A DNA stretch of 64,000 nucleotides from Deltaproteobacteria bacterium (GTDB lineage Bacteria > Desulfobacterota > Desulfomonilia > UBA1062), in assembly GCA_015486075.1 (NCBI GenBank), contig WFSG01000041.1, positions 62,001 to 126,000 on the forward strand, in the 5' to 3' direction. Below are positions 43,735-51,949 of this stretch, piece after piece (within the stretch, counting starts at the first letter, position 1; the number at the start of each line of letters is the position of its first letter). The notes below the pieces were generated by a model. It did not search any database, was not told the origin of the DNA, and was given only the letters and a program-made list of their open reading frames with translations. The position numbers and the translations under genes are program-made.

Positions 43735-45346
43735 GCTGATTGCCCTGATTCTGGGCGCGATTGTTTACCTTGCTGGTTGTTCTCACATCTCAGGTGATAT
43801 GGTCCATGCAAGGAACACGAACAAACATGCACCTAAGAATCCTTACTACTACTTTGTCAGTGCTAGGTATGCTCAGGATAACGGGAATCTCAAGGAAGCA
43901 TTGGATCTTTACTCCCACGTCGATGATCCCTATTCATGGCTTGCCGAGGCTAGAATATACTATGTGATCGGTGATACTGACAAGGCATTATACCTAGTGA
44001 AACGTGTGATAAGCAAAGGCATGTACATGTGTGATGCCCTTGAGCTGAGGGCAGAGATACATGCTAGCAACAGCCAGTGGGATGAAGCCATTGAAGATGC
44101 AAGCAAGCTCTTTGAGAGACATCCAGATAACAGGAGATATGGGCTCTTTCTTGCAGATTTAGAGATGTGCGTATCGCATTTCAAGGATGCAAGAAAGATA
44201 CTGGCAAAGTTGCTTAACACCTACAGTGATGATCCCGGAATTTTGTACATGCTTTCAAAGGCCTGCCTGGGTGACAAAGACTTTAAGTGCGCAATGCACT
44301 CACTAGAAAAGGTGGTGAAATACCAGCCGGATATGGGGCAGGCCTACATGGACCTGGGAAAGGTACAGCAAATACTCGGTGATCTGGATGGAGAGGAGAA
44401 GACCTACAAAGCACTATTGGCAGAACTACCCGGTTCCGCGGCAGGATACATTGCTCTGAGTGACCTTTACATAAGACAAAAAAGGTACGGCGATGCACTG
44501 GATACCTTGAAACAGCTAATGAAGTTAAAACCAAGCAAAGAAGTAAAGGAAAAGGTCATGCTTCTGGAACTCAAGAAGGGTGAATATAATGAGGCCCTTG
44601 ATATTCTTAAGGCAAAGAAGCATCCGAATGATAGGGACAGATATTACATGGCTTTTGCGTATGCAGGATTGAAAAGATGGAAAGATGCCTTGATGGTGCT
44701 TCCAGAGACCTCAAGTGACACAGGGTTTAAATGCGATTTGGTTTTGCTCAGGTCAAGCATCCTTGAGAGTATGGGCAATGTGGATAATGCTATAGAGGTG
44801 CTTGAGGATGCGTGGGATGTGGATACTTCATGCAAGGAGATTGGCTACAAGTTGGCAAACCTGATGGAATCACACGGGAAATGTAATAAGGGTATCAAGG
44901 TGGCAGAAGAGATACTTAAAAGGTATCCCAAGGATCCCATAGCACTTAACTTTCTGGGCTACGTGTGGGCTGACAAGGGTGTAAGACTAGAGAAAGCCAG
45001 GGAGATGATAAAGACTGCTTTAAACGCGAGGCCTGATGACTGTTTTATAATGGATTCCATGGCGTGGGTGTTGTTCAGGTTGCATAGGTTAAAGAGTTCC
45101 ATGCATTACATGAAGATGGCACTGGATAAATGTGGACAGGATCCAGTACTCAATGAACACATGGGAGATATACAATCCGCCATGGGCAGAAAGTCTAGGG
45201 CACTTGACTATTATCTAAAGGCATGGGTGAACAGAGGCAAGTCCAAGCAACCTGGACTACGTATAAAGATAAACAGCTTGCTAGAGAAGCTCAAGCGTGC
45301 TAGGTTTAATGGACAATCCGGTAGTAGGTACTCCCATGAACAATGA
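43712..45346 (+). CDS. TPR-repeat lipoprotein, 544 residues
   Basis: Exported lipoprotein with a TTG start at 43712 that overlaps rpe by 23 bases; the signal sequence ends Y-L-A-G-C. The rest is helical with at least ten TPR-like units, for example G-Q-A-Y-M-D-L-G-K-V-Q-Q and Y-I-A-L-S-D-L-Y-I-R-Q-K-R-Y. The C-terminal part resembles bacterial TPR lipoproteins that scaffold envelope complexes. No catalytic motif is seen. It sits directly before the MCE protein gene, with which it overlaps by 11 bases, and may serve the same envelope system. Confidence 0.75.
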   Translation: MPHPKNVKLIALILGAIVYLAGCSHISGDMVHARNTNKHAPKNPYYYFVSARYAQDNGNLKEALDLYSHVDDPYSWLAEARIYYVIGDTDKALYLVKRVISKGMYMCDALELRAEIHASNSQWDEAIEDASKLFERHPDNRRYGLFLADLEMCVSHFKDARKILAKLLNTYSDDPGILYMLSKACLGDKDFKCAMHSLEKVVKYQPDMGQAYMDLGKVQQILGDLDGEEKTYKALLAELPGSAAGYIALSDLYIRQKRYGDALDTLKQLMKLKPSKEVKEKVMLLELKKGEYNEALDILKAKKHPNDRDRYYMAFAYAGLKRWKDALMVLPETSSDTGFKCDLVLLRSSILESMGNVDNAIEVLEDAWDVDTSCKEIGYKLANLMESHGKCNKGIKVAEEILKRYPKDPIALNFLGYVWADKGVRLEKAREMIKTALNARPDDCFIMDSMAWVLFRLHRLKSSMHYMKMALDKCGQDPVLNEHMGDIQSAMGRKSRALDYYLKAWVNRGKSKQPGLRIKINSLLEKLKRARFNGQSGSRYSHEQ

Positions 45347-46373
45347 AACGCGTGTAGGAATATTCGTATTTATAGTCATCGTTATATTTATAATACTATC
45401 CGTGAAGATAGGAGAACTTGGCTTTCACAAGAACAAGACATACCCCATAACCATGGTATTCTCAACCGTGGAGGGTCTGCGTCCTGGTGCTCCTCTGGAG
45501 GTTGCAGGTGTAAAGGTCGGGAGCGTCAAGGGTATTGCCCTTAACAGGGATTATTCCGCTGTTGTAACGGCCGATATTTATAGGCAAGTGCAGCTTCCCA
45601 TAGATACTATTGCTTCCATAGCCACGAGAGGCATAATAGGGGACAAGATTATAATACTTACGCCAGGTATATCAAAAGACATGCTCGGGGTGGGTGGGAA
45701 TCTCGCCAGGACAGAGGTCCCTCCTTCCATAGATTTTCTGCTTACAAAACTGGGTGATATATCTGAAAACCTCTCTGAACTCACTTCAACACTGAACAAT
45801 GCACTAGGCGGAGGGGGTGGCATGTCCAGGCTTGCCACCCTTATGGACAGGTTGAACAACATTGCAGGTGAATTATCTAGTTTGTTATCTGAAAACGAGG
45901 GCAACCTGTCGTCTATAGCAGTAAACTTGAAAGGTGTTACTGCCAACGTAAACGAGATAACAACCGATCTAAGGGGGGTTGGCCAGAGGATAAACTCCAT
46001 TGTAGAAAATATTGAATTAGGAAAGGGTACGCTGGGTAGGCTAGTGACCGACGATACCCTTTACCTCTCGCTCAGGGACACGGCAGAAAACCTGAATAAG
46101 ATTAGCGCTAGGCTGGAGCAAAGTAAGAATCTAAACCTCCTACTATCCGATGATACGCTGTACTACAACCTTGTTTCCATAACCGAAAACCTTAAGCTCA
46201 TAAGTCAGGACATAGCTGAGGGAAAGGGAACATTGGGTAGACTCCTGGTAGATGATGAACTGTACAGAGAACTGGGCGATACCCTGCAAAATGCAAATGA
46301 GGCTGCTCAGGGTATAAAGGAACAGACACCAATAACCGTTATGGGCACTGTGCTGGGTACTGTGCTGAAATAG
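45336..46373 (+). CDS. MlaD-like MCE-domain lipid transport protein
   Basis: Membrane-anchored MCE protein for phospholipid or lipid transport between membranes. One N-terminal helix (about 8-25, I-F-V-F-I-V-I-V-I-F) is followed by the MCE domain with V-E-G-L-R-P-G-A-P-L-E-V-A-G-V-K-V-G-S-V. The C-terminal 200 residues contain repeated helices with I-x-x-G-K-G-T-L-G-R-L-V/L twice, as in Mce/Ttg2C-type proteins. The start at 45336 is preferred over 45297/45309 because it gives the family-like N-terminus. MlaE and MlaF are not adjacent. The neighbours before and after are a TPR lipoprotein and an exported repeat protein. Confidence 0.85.
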   Translation: MNNETRVGIFVFIVIVIFIILSVKIGELGFHKNKTYPITMVFSTVEGLRPGAPLEVAGVKVGSVKGIALNRDYSAVVTADIYRQVQLPIDTIASIATRGIIGDKIIILTPGISKDMLGVGGNLARTEVPPSIDFLLTKLGDISENLSELTSTLNNALGGGGGMSRLATLMDRLNNIAGELSSLLSENEGNLSSIAVNLKGVTANVNEITTDLRGVGQRINSIVENIELGKGTLGRLVTDDTLYLSLRDTAENLNKISARLEQSKNLNLLLSDDTLYYNLVSITENLKLISQDIAEGKGTLGRLLVDDELYRELGDTLQNANEAAQGIKEQTPITVMGTVLGTVLK

Positions 46374-46379
46374 TGCCGG

Positions 46380-47648
46380 ATGCGTTGGGTTTATGAACAC
46401 CTGTTAAGCCTTCTTCCAGTATTTCTTGCGTTGTTCTTCTTTACTGTAGATGCTCATAGTTACGAGTTCAACCTAGCGCCTGGCTTGTATTACAGGTCTG
46501 ATAATAACGGCACAGAAATCAAGGTACTAGGTCCATTGCTGGAGCTCACATCCGATCACCTGGCGATAAGGCCTCTTCTTTACAAGGATAATGAACACAT
46601 GGACTTTCTTTATCCCCTTGGTAAGTACGGTAACAAGGGTACGAGGTTCTCTCCACTCTTCTCCTATTACAAGTCTGGTAAAATTTATTCTTTTAACCTG
46701 TTCCCATTTTTTTGTGGTAACAACGGCAAGAGGTCGTACCATGGTCTTTTCCCCGTGTACGGTAGCCTTTATGATCGTTTTGGTTTCAGGGAAGCAAGGT
46801 TTGTTCTATGGCCACTTTACTCGAGGACAGTAAGAGATAAAGACGTAGTCACGTATTCAATACTTTGGCCCGTATTTACGTACTCAAGGGACCGTGAATT
46901 CAAGATATTCCCCATATATGGTATGGAGAAAAGCCCGAAGAGGTCCTACATGTATATGCTTTGGCCATTGTTTCATGTCAGGAAGACACCTGGTAGCAGC
47001 ATGCACGCATTTCTTCCTCTGTTCATGCTTGATAGGGGGGCTTACCACATGAACCTGTCTTTGCTCTGGCCTTTCTTTACCTACAACAGCGACTATCGAT
47101 TTGACCACAGGAGTATTGAGTGTCCATGGCCCATATTGAGGTTTGCATCGGGAGGATACAGGGAGATAAGGATTTTCCCCTTTTACTGGGTAAAGCAGCA
47201 GGGCTTTAAGAAGAGAGTAAGTGTATTATGGCCATTGTATCAATACAAGACCAATGGAGTAGACATAACCCAGAGGAGATACTTGCTCCTGTCGAGTGAT
47301 ACTGTAGAGATAAAAAAACAAGGTAATGCTGTTCGTACCATCCATGCATGGCCCATACTTTACAGGAGAAGCAAGGGCAGGTCCGTTGACTGGCATTTCC
47401 CCGATATCATTCCCTTTACGGGCAAGTGCTACAGAGAGAACATCGAGCCAATCCTTACGCTTGTTAGTTCATCTAGCAGGAAAGATTCTTACACACTGGA
47501 CATACTATGGCATACATTGTACTTCAGGAGAAAAGGCACCTTTAGGAGATTTTCCGTATCATTACTGTTTTCATATGAGTGGGATAGATCCTACAGTAGA
47601 CTGGGATTCTTGTGTGATCTTCTGAGGGTAAATCTCAATCACCCATAA
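46380..47648 (+). CDS. Exported protein with thirteen LWP-type strand repeats, unknown function
   Basis: A 422-residue protein with a signal peptide (cleavage probably after V-D-A-H-S). It contains about 13 copies of a five-residue motif, aromatic/aliphatic-Trp/Phe-Pro-aliphatic-Phe/Tyr, spaced mostly 16-20 residues: for example L-F-P-F-F (107), L-F-P-V-Y (123), L-W-P-L-Y (143), L-W-P-V-F (162), I-F-P-I-Y (176), L-W-P-L-F (194), L-W-P-F-F (229) and L-W-P-L-Y (283). This regular pattern suggests a beta-strand repeat fold, possibly an outer-membrane barrel or solenoid. I do not recognise a named family. It is the last gene of the def-to-MCE cluster, starting 6 bases after the MCE gene. Confidence 0.7.
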   Translation: MRWVYEHLLSLLPVFLALFFFTVDAHSYEFNLAPGLYYRSDNNGTEIKVLGPLLELTSDHLAIRPLLYKDNEHMDFLYPLGKYGNKGTRFSPLFSYYKSGKIYSFNLFPFFCGNNGKRSYHGLFPVYGSLYDRFGFREARFVLWPLYSRTVRDKDVVTYSILWPVFTYSRDREFKIFPIYGMEKSPKRSYMYMLWPLFHVRKTPGSSMHAFLPLFMLDRGAYHMNLSLLWPFFTYNSDYRFDHRSIECPWPILRFASGGYREIRIFPFYWVKQQGFKKRVSVLWPLYQYKTNGVDITQRRYLLLSSDTVEIKKQGNAVRTIHAWPILYRRSKGRSVDWHFPDIIPFTGKCYRENIEPILTLVSSSSRKDSYTLDILWHTLYFRRKGTFRRFSVSLLFSYEWDRSYSRLGFLCDLLRVNLNHP

Positions 47649-47739
47649 GCTTAAGGAAACAAGCGACTGTGGCGCTAAAGACTGCAGCTTATGCTGTCCA
47701 GGTACACGAGATGTTTAGATAAAGACCCATACATTTTTT

Positions 47740-47768
47740 TTGACAACATACGATTTTGGCTGTATAAT
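47740..47768 (+). promoter_or_regulatory. Perfect consensus sigma-70 promoter in a convergent gap
   Basis: TTGACA (47740-47745), a 17-base spacer and TATAAT (47763-47768) match the consensus at all twelve positions. The gap lies between convergent genes, so no protein gene follows on the plus strand for more than 7 kb. It must serve the hairpin RNA just downstream or be spurious. Confidence 0.8.
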
Positions 47769-47772
47769 AAGA

Positions 47773-47839
47773 GCCTTGGGTCCGCACCAAAAGTAAGGGC
47801 CTATGGGGTTTGGCTCACTTAGGTAAAGGGACCCAAGGC
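47773..47839 (+). ncRNA. Candidate small structured RNA
   Basis: An 11-base perfect inverted repeat (GCCTTGGGTCC at 47773-47783 and GGACCCAAGGC at 47829-47839) closes a 67-base hairpin that starts at the predicted transcription start of the consensus promoter. The interior can form further pairs, such as CCAAA with TTTGG or AAGT with ACTT. It is not a tRNA, and I see no SRP, 6S, RNase P or tmRNA signature. No clear T-tract terminator follows, so the 3' end is unknown. The remaining parts of the 47649-47996 gap are AT-rich and empty. Confidence 0.55.
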
Positions 47840-47996
47840 CTACTAATATGTTAACGTTAGCCTATTATAAGTCAAGTTGCGAAATGAAATTTTTAACTAA
47901 CTTTTCATCTTTGTTTGTGATTTTCTTTCATGTCAATATGAGGCGAAAAAACTAAAGTATAGTGTGAATCCTTAACCGTATTAAAGACTTTATGTT

Positions 47997-48383
47997 CTAT
48001 ATAATTTTACTTATGTCAGTGGGGCCATGCATGTAAAACAGGTGGCTTATACACTTACAATCAGAGCATCCAAAGCCAGGGACAGGCCTTGTAGCATTTA
48101 TTCTGTGTAGCTTCCTGGCAGTTTCGCACTCCCCTCCAGTAGTAAGGTAGATGGAACTCACTTCACAGTCTGTCTCCTTAAGTAAATAATCTATGTGCCA
48201 GTGAATCCTTTTGTCCCTTCTTAGGTGCCTTTGTATTCTTTTGAACATATTCAGCTTAGCAGAGCCAACGTAAAGGTATACGCCTTTCTTGAAATCTATA
48301 GTCCCAAGTGCACCTATGGAGATAGTGCTGTTGCATGATTTCGTGATCTCGAGCACATAGGTTGAGCTTTTCAGTATATGCAT
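47997..48383 (-). CDS. GIY-YIG-type DUF123 endonuclease-like protein
   Basis: A small protein of 128 residues resembling the DUF123/GIY-YIG family. The GIY-YIG core is replaced by G-V-Y-L-Y-V-G-S-A, followed by R-I-Q-R-H-L-R-R and H-W-H-I-D-Y-L-L, and a Cys/His end, F-G-C-S-D-C-K-C, which probably binds zinc. It overlaps radC by 13 bases at the end of a six-gene minus-strand operon, suggesting a DNA-metabolism role; the substrate is unknown. Confidence 0.82.
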   Translation of the reverse strand: MHILKSSTYVLEITKSCNSTISIGALGTIDFKKGVYLYVGSAKLNMFKRIQRHLRRDKRIHWHIDYLLKETDCEVSSIYLTTGGECETARKLHRINATRPVPGFGCSDCKCISHLFYMHGPTDISKII

Positions 48384-49066
48384 CTGTTTTCCCTAATACT
48401 GTAAACCCCTTGGTTTGTCACAATCAGGTGGTCGTGGATAGTGATCCCCAAGGGTAACGCAATCCCCCTAAGCCTTTCAGTAAGATTCAGATCATCCTGG
48501 GATGCCATTAATGTACCTGAGGGGTGGTTATGGACCAGTATAATGCCAGAGGCATTGTTGGAAAGGGCATACCTTATTACCTCGCGAGGATATACATGGG
48601 CATGGTCCGTGGTTCCAGTTGTTATGATATCCTTACGCAATAGGTGAAGACCTGCATCAAGGCATACAACCATGAAGCACTCCTTCTTGGTATTACCAAT
48701 CTCTGTCTTTATATAGTCATATAACCTTTCCGGTGTACTAAGTATGGGCACATTGGGTTCAACTGGTTCAAGGTAAGTAAGCATGAATTCCTTGACTAGA
48801 TGAATAAGCGTGCTTGCATATTCTCCTACACCCGCATTTGATTCGAGCTCTTCCATGTCCGTGTCCAGGACGTTTGCAAGTGACCCGTACTTTGCAAGAA
48901 TATCCTTTGCCATTGGTTTTACGTCTTTTCTTGGCAGGGCATAGGTAAGAAGAAGTTCCAACATCTCGTAGTCATTTAAACCTTTTCTGCCAGTAGATCT
49001 AAATCTATTTCTCAATCTTTTCCTGTGGCCTGTATAGTGAGGTATTTCCCCGGGCACGAGTATCAT
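48371..49066 (-). CDS. radC: RadC/JAB-domain DNA repair protein
   Basis: RadC family protein. An N-terminal helix-hairpin-helix-like region (E-L-L-L-T-Y-A-L-P-R-K-D, about 35-80) precedes a JAB1/MPN metalloprotease-like domain with V-H-N-H-P-S-G and a downstream Asp in S-Q-D-D, giving the zinc-binding JAMM site. Length 231 residues, normal. Its true function is uncertain in the literature. It lies 12 bases after the radical SAM gene and overlaps the DUF123 gene. Confidence 0.92.
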   Translation of the reverse strand: MILVPGEIPHYTGHRKRLRNRFRSTGRKGLNDYEMLELLLTYALPRKDVKPMAKDILAKYGSLANVLDTDMEELESNAGVGEYASTLIHLVKEFMLTYLEPVEPNVPILSTPERLYDYIKTEIGNTKKECFMVVCLDAGLHLLRKDIITTGTTDHAHVYPREVIRYALSNNASGIILVHNHPSGTLMASQDDLNLTERLRGIALPLGITIHDHLIVTNQGVYSIRENRCIY

Positions 49067-49078
49067 CTCCCCTTAATC

Positions 49079-50605
49079 TCAGTATCCGTAGAAAGACCAT
49101 GGCAAGATCTCTTTAGGATCTCTTTTCCTTAGTGCGTAGTAGTCAGGGTTTCTTGGCCATTGGTTCATAACCTCCCTCCATTCAGAGCTCTCAGTCTCAG
49201 CCATTCTAATTAAAAGATCTAGTACATCCCTGTCACCCCTGGCAAGGAGAGACTGTATGTAAGCCCATTTAGGACCCTCGTAGCCTACGAACACATTGTT
49301 GATGCCGGACAGACCCTTTGCTATTCTTTTTATGCGTGATCTTGCTTCACGTGGGTCCAGCATGGGCGCTCTCTCAAAAGGCGTATGCGGTTTTGGTACC
49401 ATGGTATTTATGCTCACGGTTATCTGGCCTAGTCTCTTGTTTCCCTTGGATACCTTCACGAAGACATGCCTTATCCTCTTTACAAGTTCGACTATTGCGT
49501 TCACGTGCACTATTTCCTCTCCTGGGAGGCCTACTAGGAAATATAACTTTATATTCTTGATGCCCGAGGACACTAGGTTTTCAACGTCTTCCAGTATTGC
49601 CTCATCCGTTATTTGTTTACCAACGCTATATCTTAGGTCTTGGGAGCCTGTCTCTGGTGCCAGTGTTACGCCTCTCACCTTGGATGACCTTAAGAGTTCA
49701 ATCAGGCCAGGTGATATTCTTCCGACTCTTAAAGAGGGTGGGGCTATCTTCAGTCCCGCCTCCATGATTTTGACATACATGTGGTCTGCCTTTGGATGAT
49801 CGTTAAGGGCTGAACTAACAAGGCCTAGTCTCAACCTCGATTCAAGGGCCTTATCGAAGAGATCTTTCAGGACATCCAGCGGTACAGGTCTGAAGGGTGA
49901 ATAAACTGCCCTTGCAGAGCAGAACTTGCATCTCCACGGGCATCCCCTTGCTGTTTCAATCATGAACATGTCACCGAAGACAGTCTTAGATGTTATAATT
50001 GCCGTGTGGGCAGGTGAATTCAGTGGGTTTGTTACTGATATCAAGGGCCTTGGTCCAACAAAGGAAGTTATAGCGTCACATGAGATCTCGGGATATGTGT
50101 ATGATGGTATGTATACGCCCTTTACCCTTGAGAGTTTTTCTAGGAGTTCGTCCATATTTCCTGAGTCAAAGAAGCTTTTGTATATGCTCTCAGCAAACCC
50201 TTCACCATCACCAAGGAAGAGGATATCCATAGCATTTGCAAGAGGCTCTGGATTGAGTGTGATGGAAGGTCCACCAGCAATGATGATAGGTCCCGATTTT
50301 CTGTCTGTCCTTTTAACCGGGATCCTGTTGTCTAGTAGGATTTTAATCGCGTTTATCCAGTCAAGCTCATAGGGTATAGAGAAAGCAATTACGTGGAAGT
50401 CTTGAATGGGCCTGGAATGTTCGACTGAACGGGGCACGTCTAGGAAGAACCTCTCGCAAACAATACCCGGGTGTGCATTAAGATCCCTATACACAGCGTG
50501 GAGACCTAGGTTAGACATTCCCACCCAGTAAGTATTAGGGTATACCAAGGCGATATTTAGCTTTCCACCGGGATCCTTACGTATTGCGTTTTTTTCACTG
50601 GGCAT
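49079..50605 (-). CDS. B12-binding/radical SAM protein (TIGR03960-like)
   Basis: Radical SAM enzyme of about 508 residues. The N-terminal part (about 20-150) is a B12-binding-like fold with V-Y-P-N-T-Y-W-V-G-M-S-N-L-G. The cluster motif is C-P-W-R-C-K-F-C near residue 225, preceded by E-T-A-R-G. The family is often encoded beside cell-envelope or ribonuclease G genes and its reaction is unknown. The start ATG 50605 overlaps the ntrX end by 11 bases; a longer start at 50650 is less likely because it reads further into ntrX. Confidence 0.82.
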   Translation of the reverse strand: MPSEKNAIRKDPGGKLNIALVYPNTYWVGMSNLGLHAVYRDLNAHPGIVCERFFLDVPRSVEHSRPIQDFHVIAFSIPYELDWINAIKILLDNRIPVKRTDRKSGPIIIAGGPSITLNPEPLANAMDILFLGDGEGFAESIYKSFFDSGNMDELLEKLSRVKGVYIPSYTYPEISCDAITSFVGPRPLISVTNPLNSPAHTAIITSKTVFGDMFMIETARGCPWRCKFCSARAVYSPFRPVPLDVLKDLFDKALESRLRLGLVSSALNDHPKADHMYVKIMEAGLKIAPPSLRVGRISPGLIELLRSSKVRGVTLAPETGSQDLRYSVGKQITDEAILEDVENLVSSGIKNIKLYFLVGLPGEEIVHVNAIVELVKRIRHVFVKVSKGNKRLGQITVSINTMVPKPHTPFERAPMLDPREARSRIKRIAKGLSGINNVFVGYEGPKWAYIQSLLARGDRDVLDLLIRMAETESSEWREVMNQWPRNPDYYALRKRDPKEILPWSFYGY

Positions 50606-51947
50606 CGATACCCAGACCCTTGATCTTCCTATGTAGGTTGCTTCTTTCAAGGCCTATGAGATCTGCTGTCTTCGATATGTTGTAACCACACTGCGCAAGC
50701 TTCCTCTCTATGAAGCGCCTTTCGAACTCTGTCCTAGCCTCCTTTAAAGAAGAGATCTCGAGCAGGTCGTCCATGTCCGTTGCTACGCCCGACATAAACA
50801 GAGGGACATCCTCTTCCTTGATGGTATCTCCCTGCGTCATTATCACCATGCGTTCCACTATGTTCTTGAGTTCTCTGACATTACCCGGCCAGCTGTGTTT
50901 TATCAGCCTTTTGATGGCCTCATCGGTTATCCTTTTTTTCTTGCCGTCGTTTAACATGGCAAATGTGCTAAGAAAATGATCCACCAGCTTAGGGATATCT
51001 TTTTTCCTGTCTCTCAATGGTGGTACGTAGATTGGGATAACATTTAGCCTGTAGTATAGGTCTTCCCTGAATTTCCCCTGTTCTATCTCTTTTTCCAGGT
51101 TTTTGTTTGTGGCTGTTATAACGCGGATATCCACCTGTATGGTTGTAGACCCACCAACCCTCTCGAACCTTTGCTCCTGGAGCACTCTCAAGACCTTTGC
51201 CTGGGTGGCAAGGCTCATGTCACCTATCTCATCCAAGAAAAGCGTTCCCTTATCAGCAAGCTCGAATTTTCCCCTCTTTCTCTCGGTTGCACCTGTGAAA
51301 GAGCCTTTTTCATGGCCCATAAGCTCACTTTCTATGAGTTCCTCCGGTATTGCCGCGCAGTTTACCTCTACAAAGGGTTTGTCAGCCCTTCTGCTGAGAT
51401 TATGCAACCTCCTTGCCACGAGTTCTTTACCTGTGCCATTCTCTCCTAGGATCAGGACCCATGCATCTGAAGGCGCTGCCAGTTTTATCTCTTTCTTTAA
51501 TCTGGTTATTGCTGGCGAGTCTCCTATTATTTCGTCTTCTTTCTCTGTTTTCTTTCTGAGTAAGGCGTTCTCTTCCTCCAGAGCCTTTATCCTGAGTGCA
51601 TTGTTAATCGTTACAATTATCTTGTTGAGATCCAGTGGCTTTTCTATGAAGTCCATGGCTCCCAGTTTGAGGGCCTTTACCGCTGTGTCGATGGTTCCAT
51701 GCCCGGTCATTATTACAACAGCTGTTTCAGGCTCAGATTTCTTTATCTCTTTCAATACCTCTAGGCCATCTTTTCCCGGTAGCCATACATCGAGTAAAAC
51801 CAAGTCAATCTCCTGAGAATCTATTGTCTTGAGGGCCTGTTCGCCTGTTGAAGCGAGTATGGGAGAAAAGCCTTCATCCTCTAGGGAACCTTTCAATGTT
51901 GCAAGTATGCTCTCCTCATCATCAACTATTAGTATCTTATGCTGCAT
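50595..51947 (-). CDS. ntrX: NtrX-like sigma-54-dependent response regulator
   Basis: Two-component regulator of 450 residues. The receiver has Asp53 in V-L-L-D-V-W-L-P-G. The AAA+ domain has the Walker A G-E-N-G-T-G-K-E, the sigma-54 loop G-S-F-T-G-A (Ser in place of Ala) and F-L-D-E-I-G-D. A Fis-type helix-turn-helix closes the chain. It starts 2 bases after ntrY, its kinase. It is an activator of sigma-54 promoters, linked in other bacteria to nitrogen, redox or envelope control. Confidence 0.93.
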   Translation of the reverse strand: MQHKILIVDDEESILATLKGSLEDEGFSPILASTGEQALKTIDSQEIDLVLLDVWLPGKDGLEVLKEIKKSEPETAVVIMTGHGTIDTAVKALKLGAMDFIEKPLDLNKIIVTINNALRIKALEEENALLRKKTEKEDEIIGDSPAITRLKKEIKLAAPSDAWVLILGENGTGKELVARRLHNLSRRADKPFVEVNCAAIPEELIESELMGHEKGSFTGATERKRGKFELADKGTLFLDEIGDMSLATQAKVLRVLQEQRFERVGGSTTIQVDIRVITATNKNLEKEIEQGKFREDLYYRLNVIPIYVPPLRDRKKDIPKLVDHFLSTFAMLNDGKKKRITDEAIKRLIKHSWPGNVRELKNIVERMVIMTQGDTIKEEDVPLFMSGVATDMDDLLEISSLKEARTEFERRFIERKLAQCGYNISKTADLIGLERSNLHRKIKGLGIDAQ

Positions 51948-51949
51948 CT

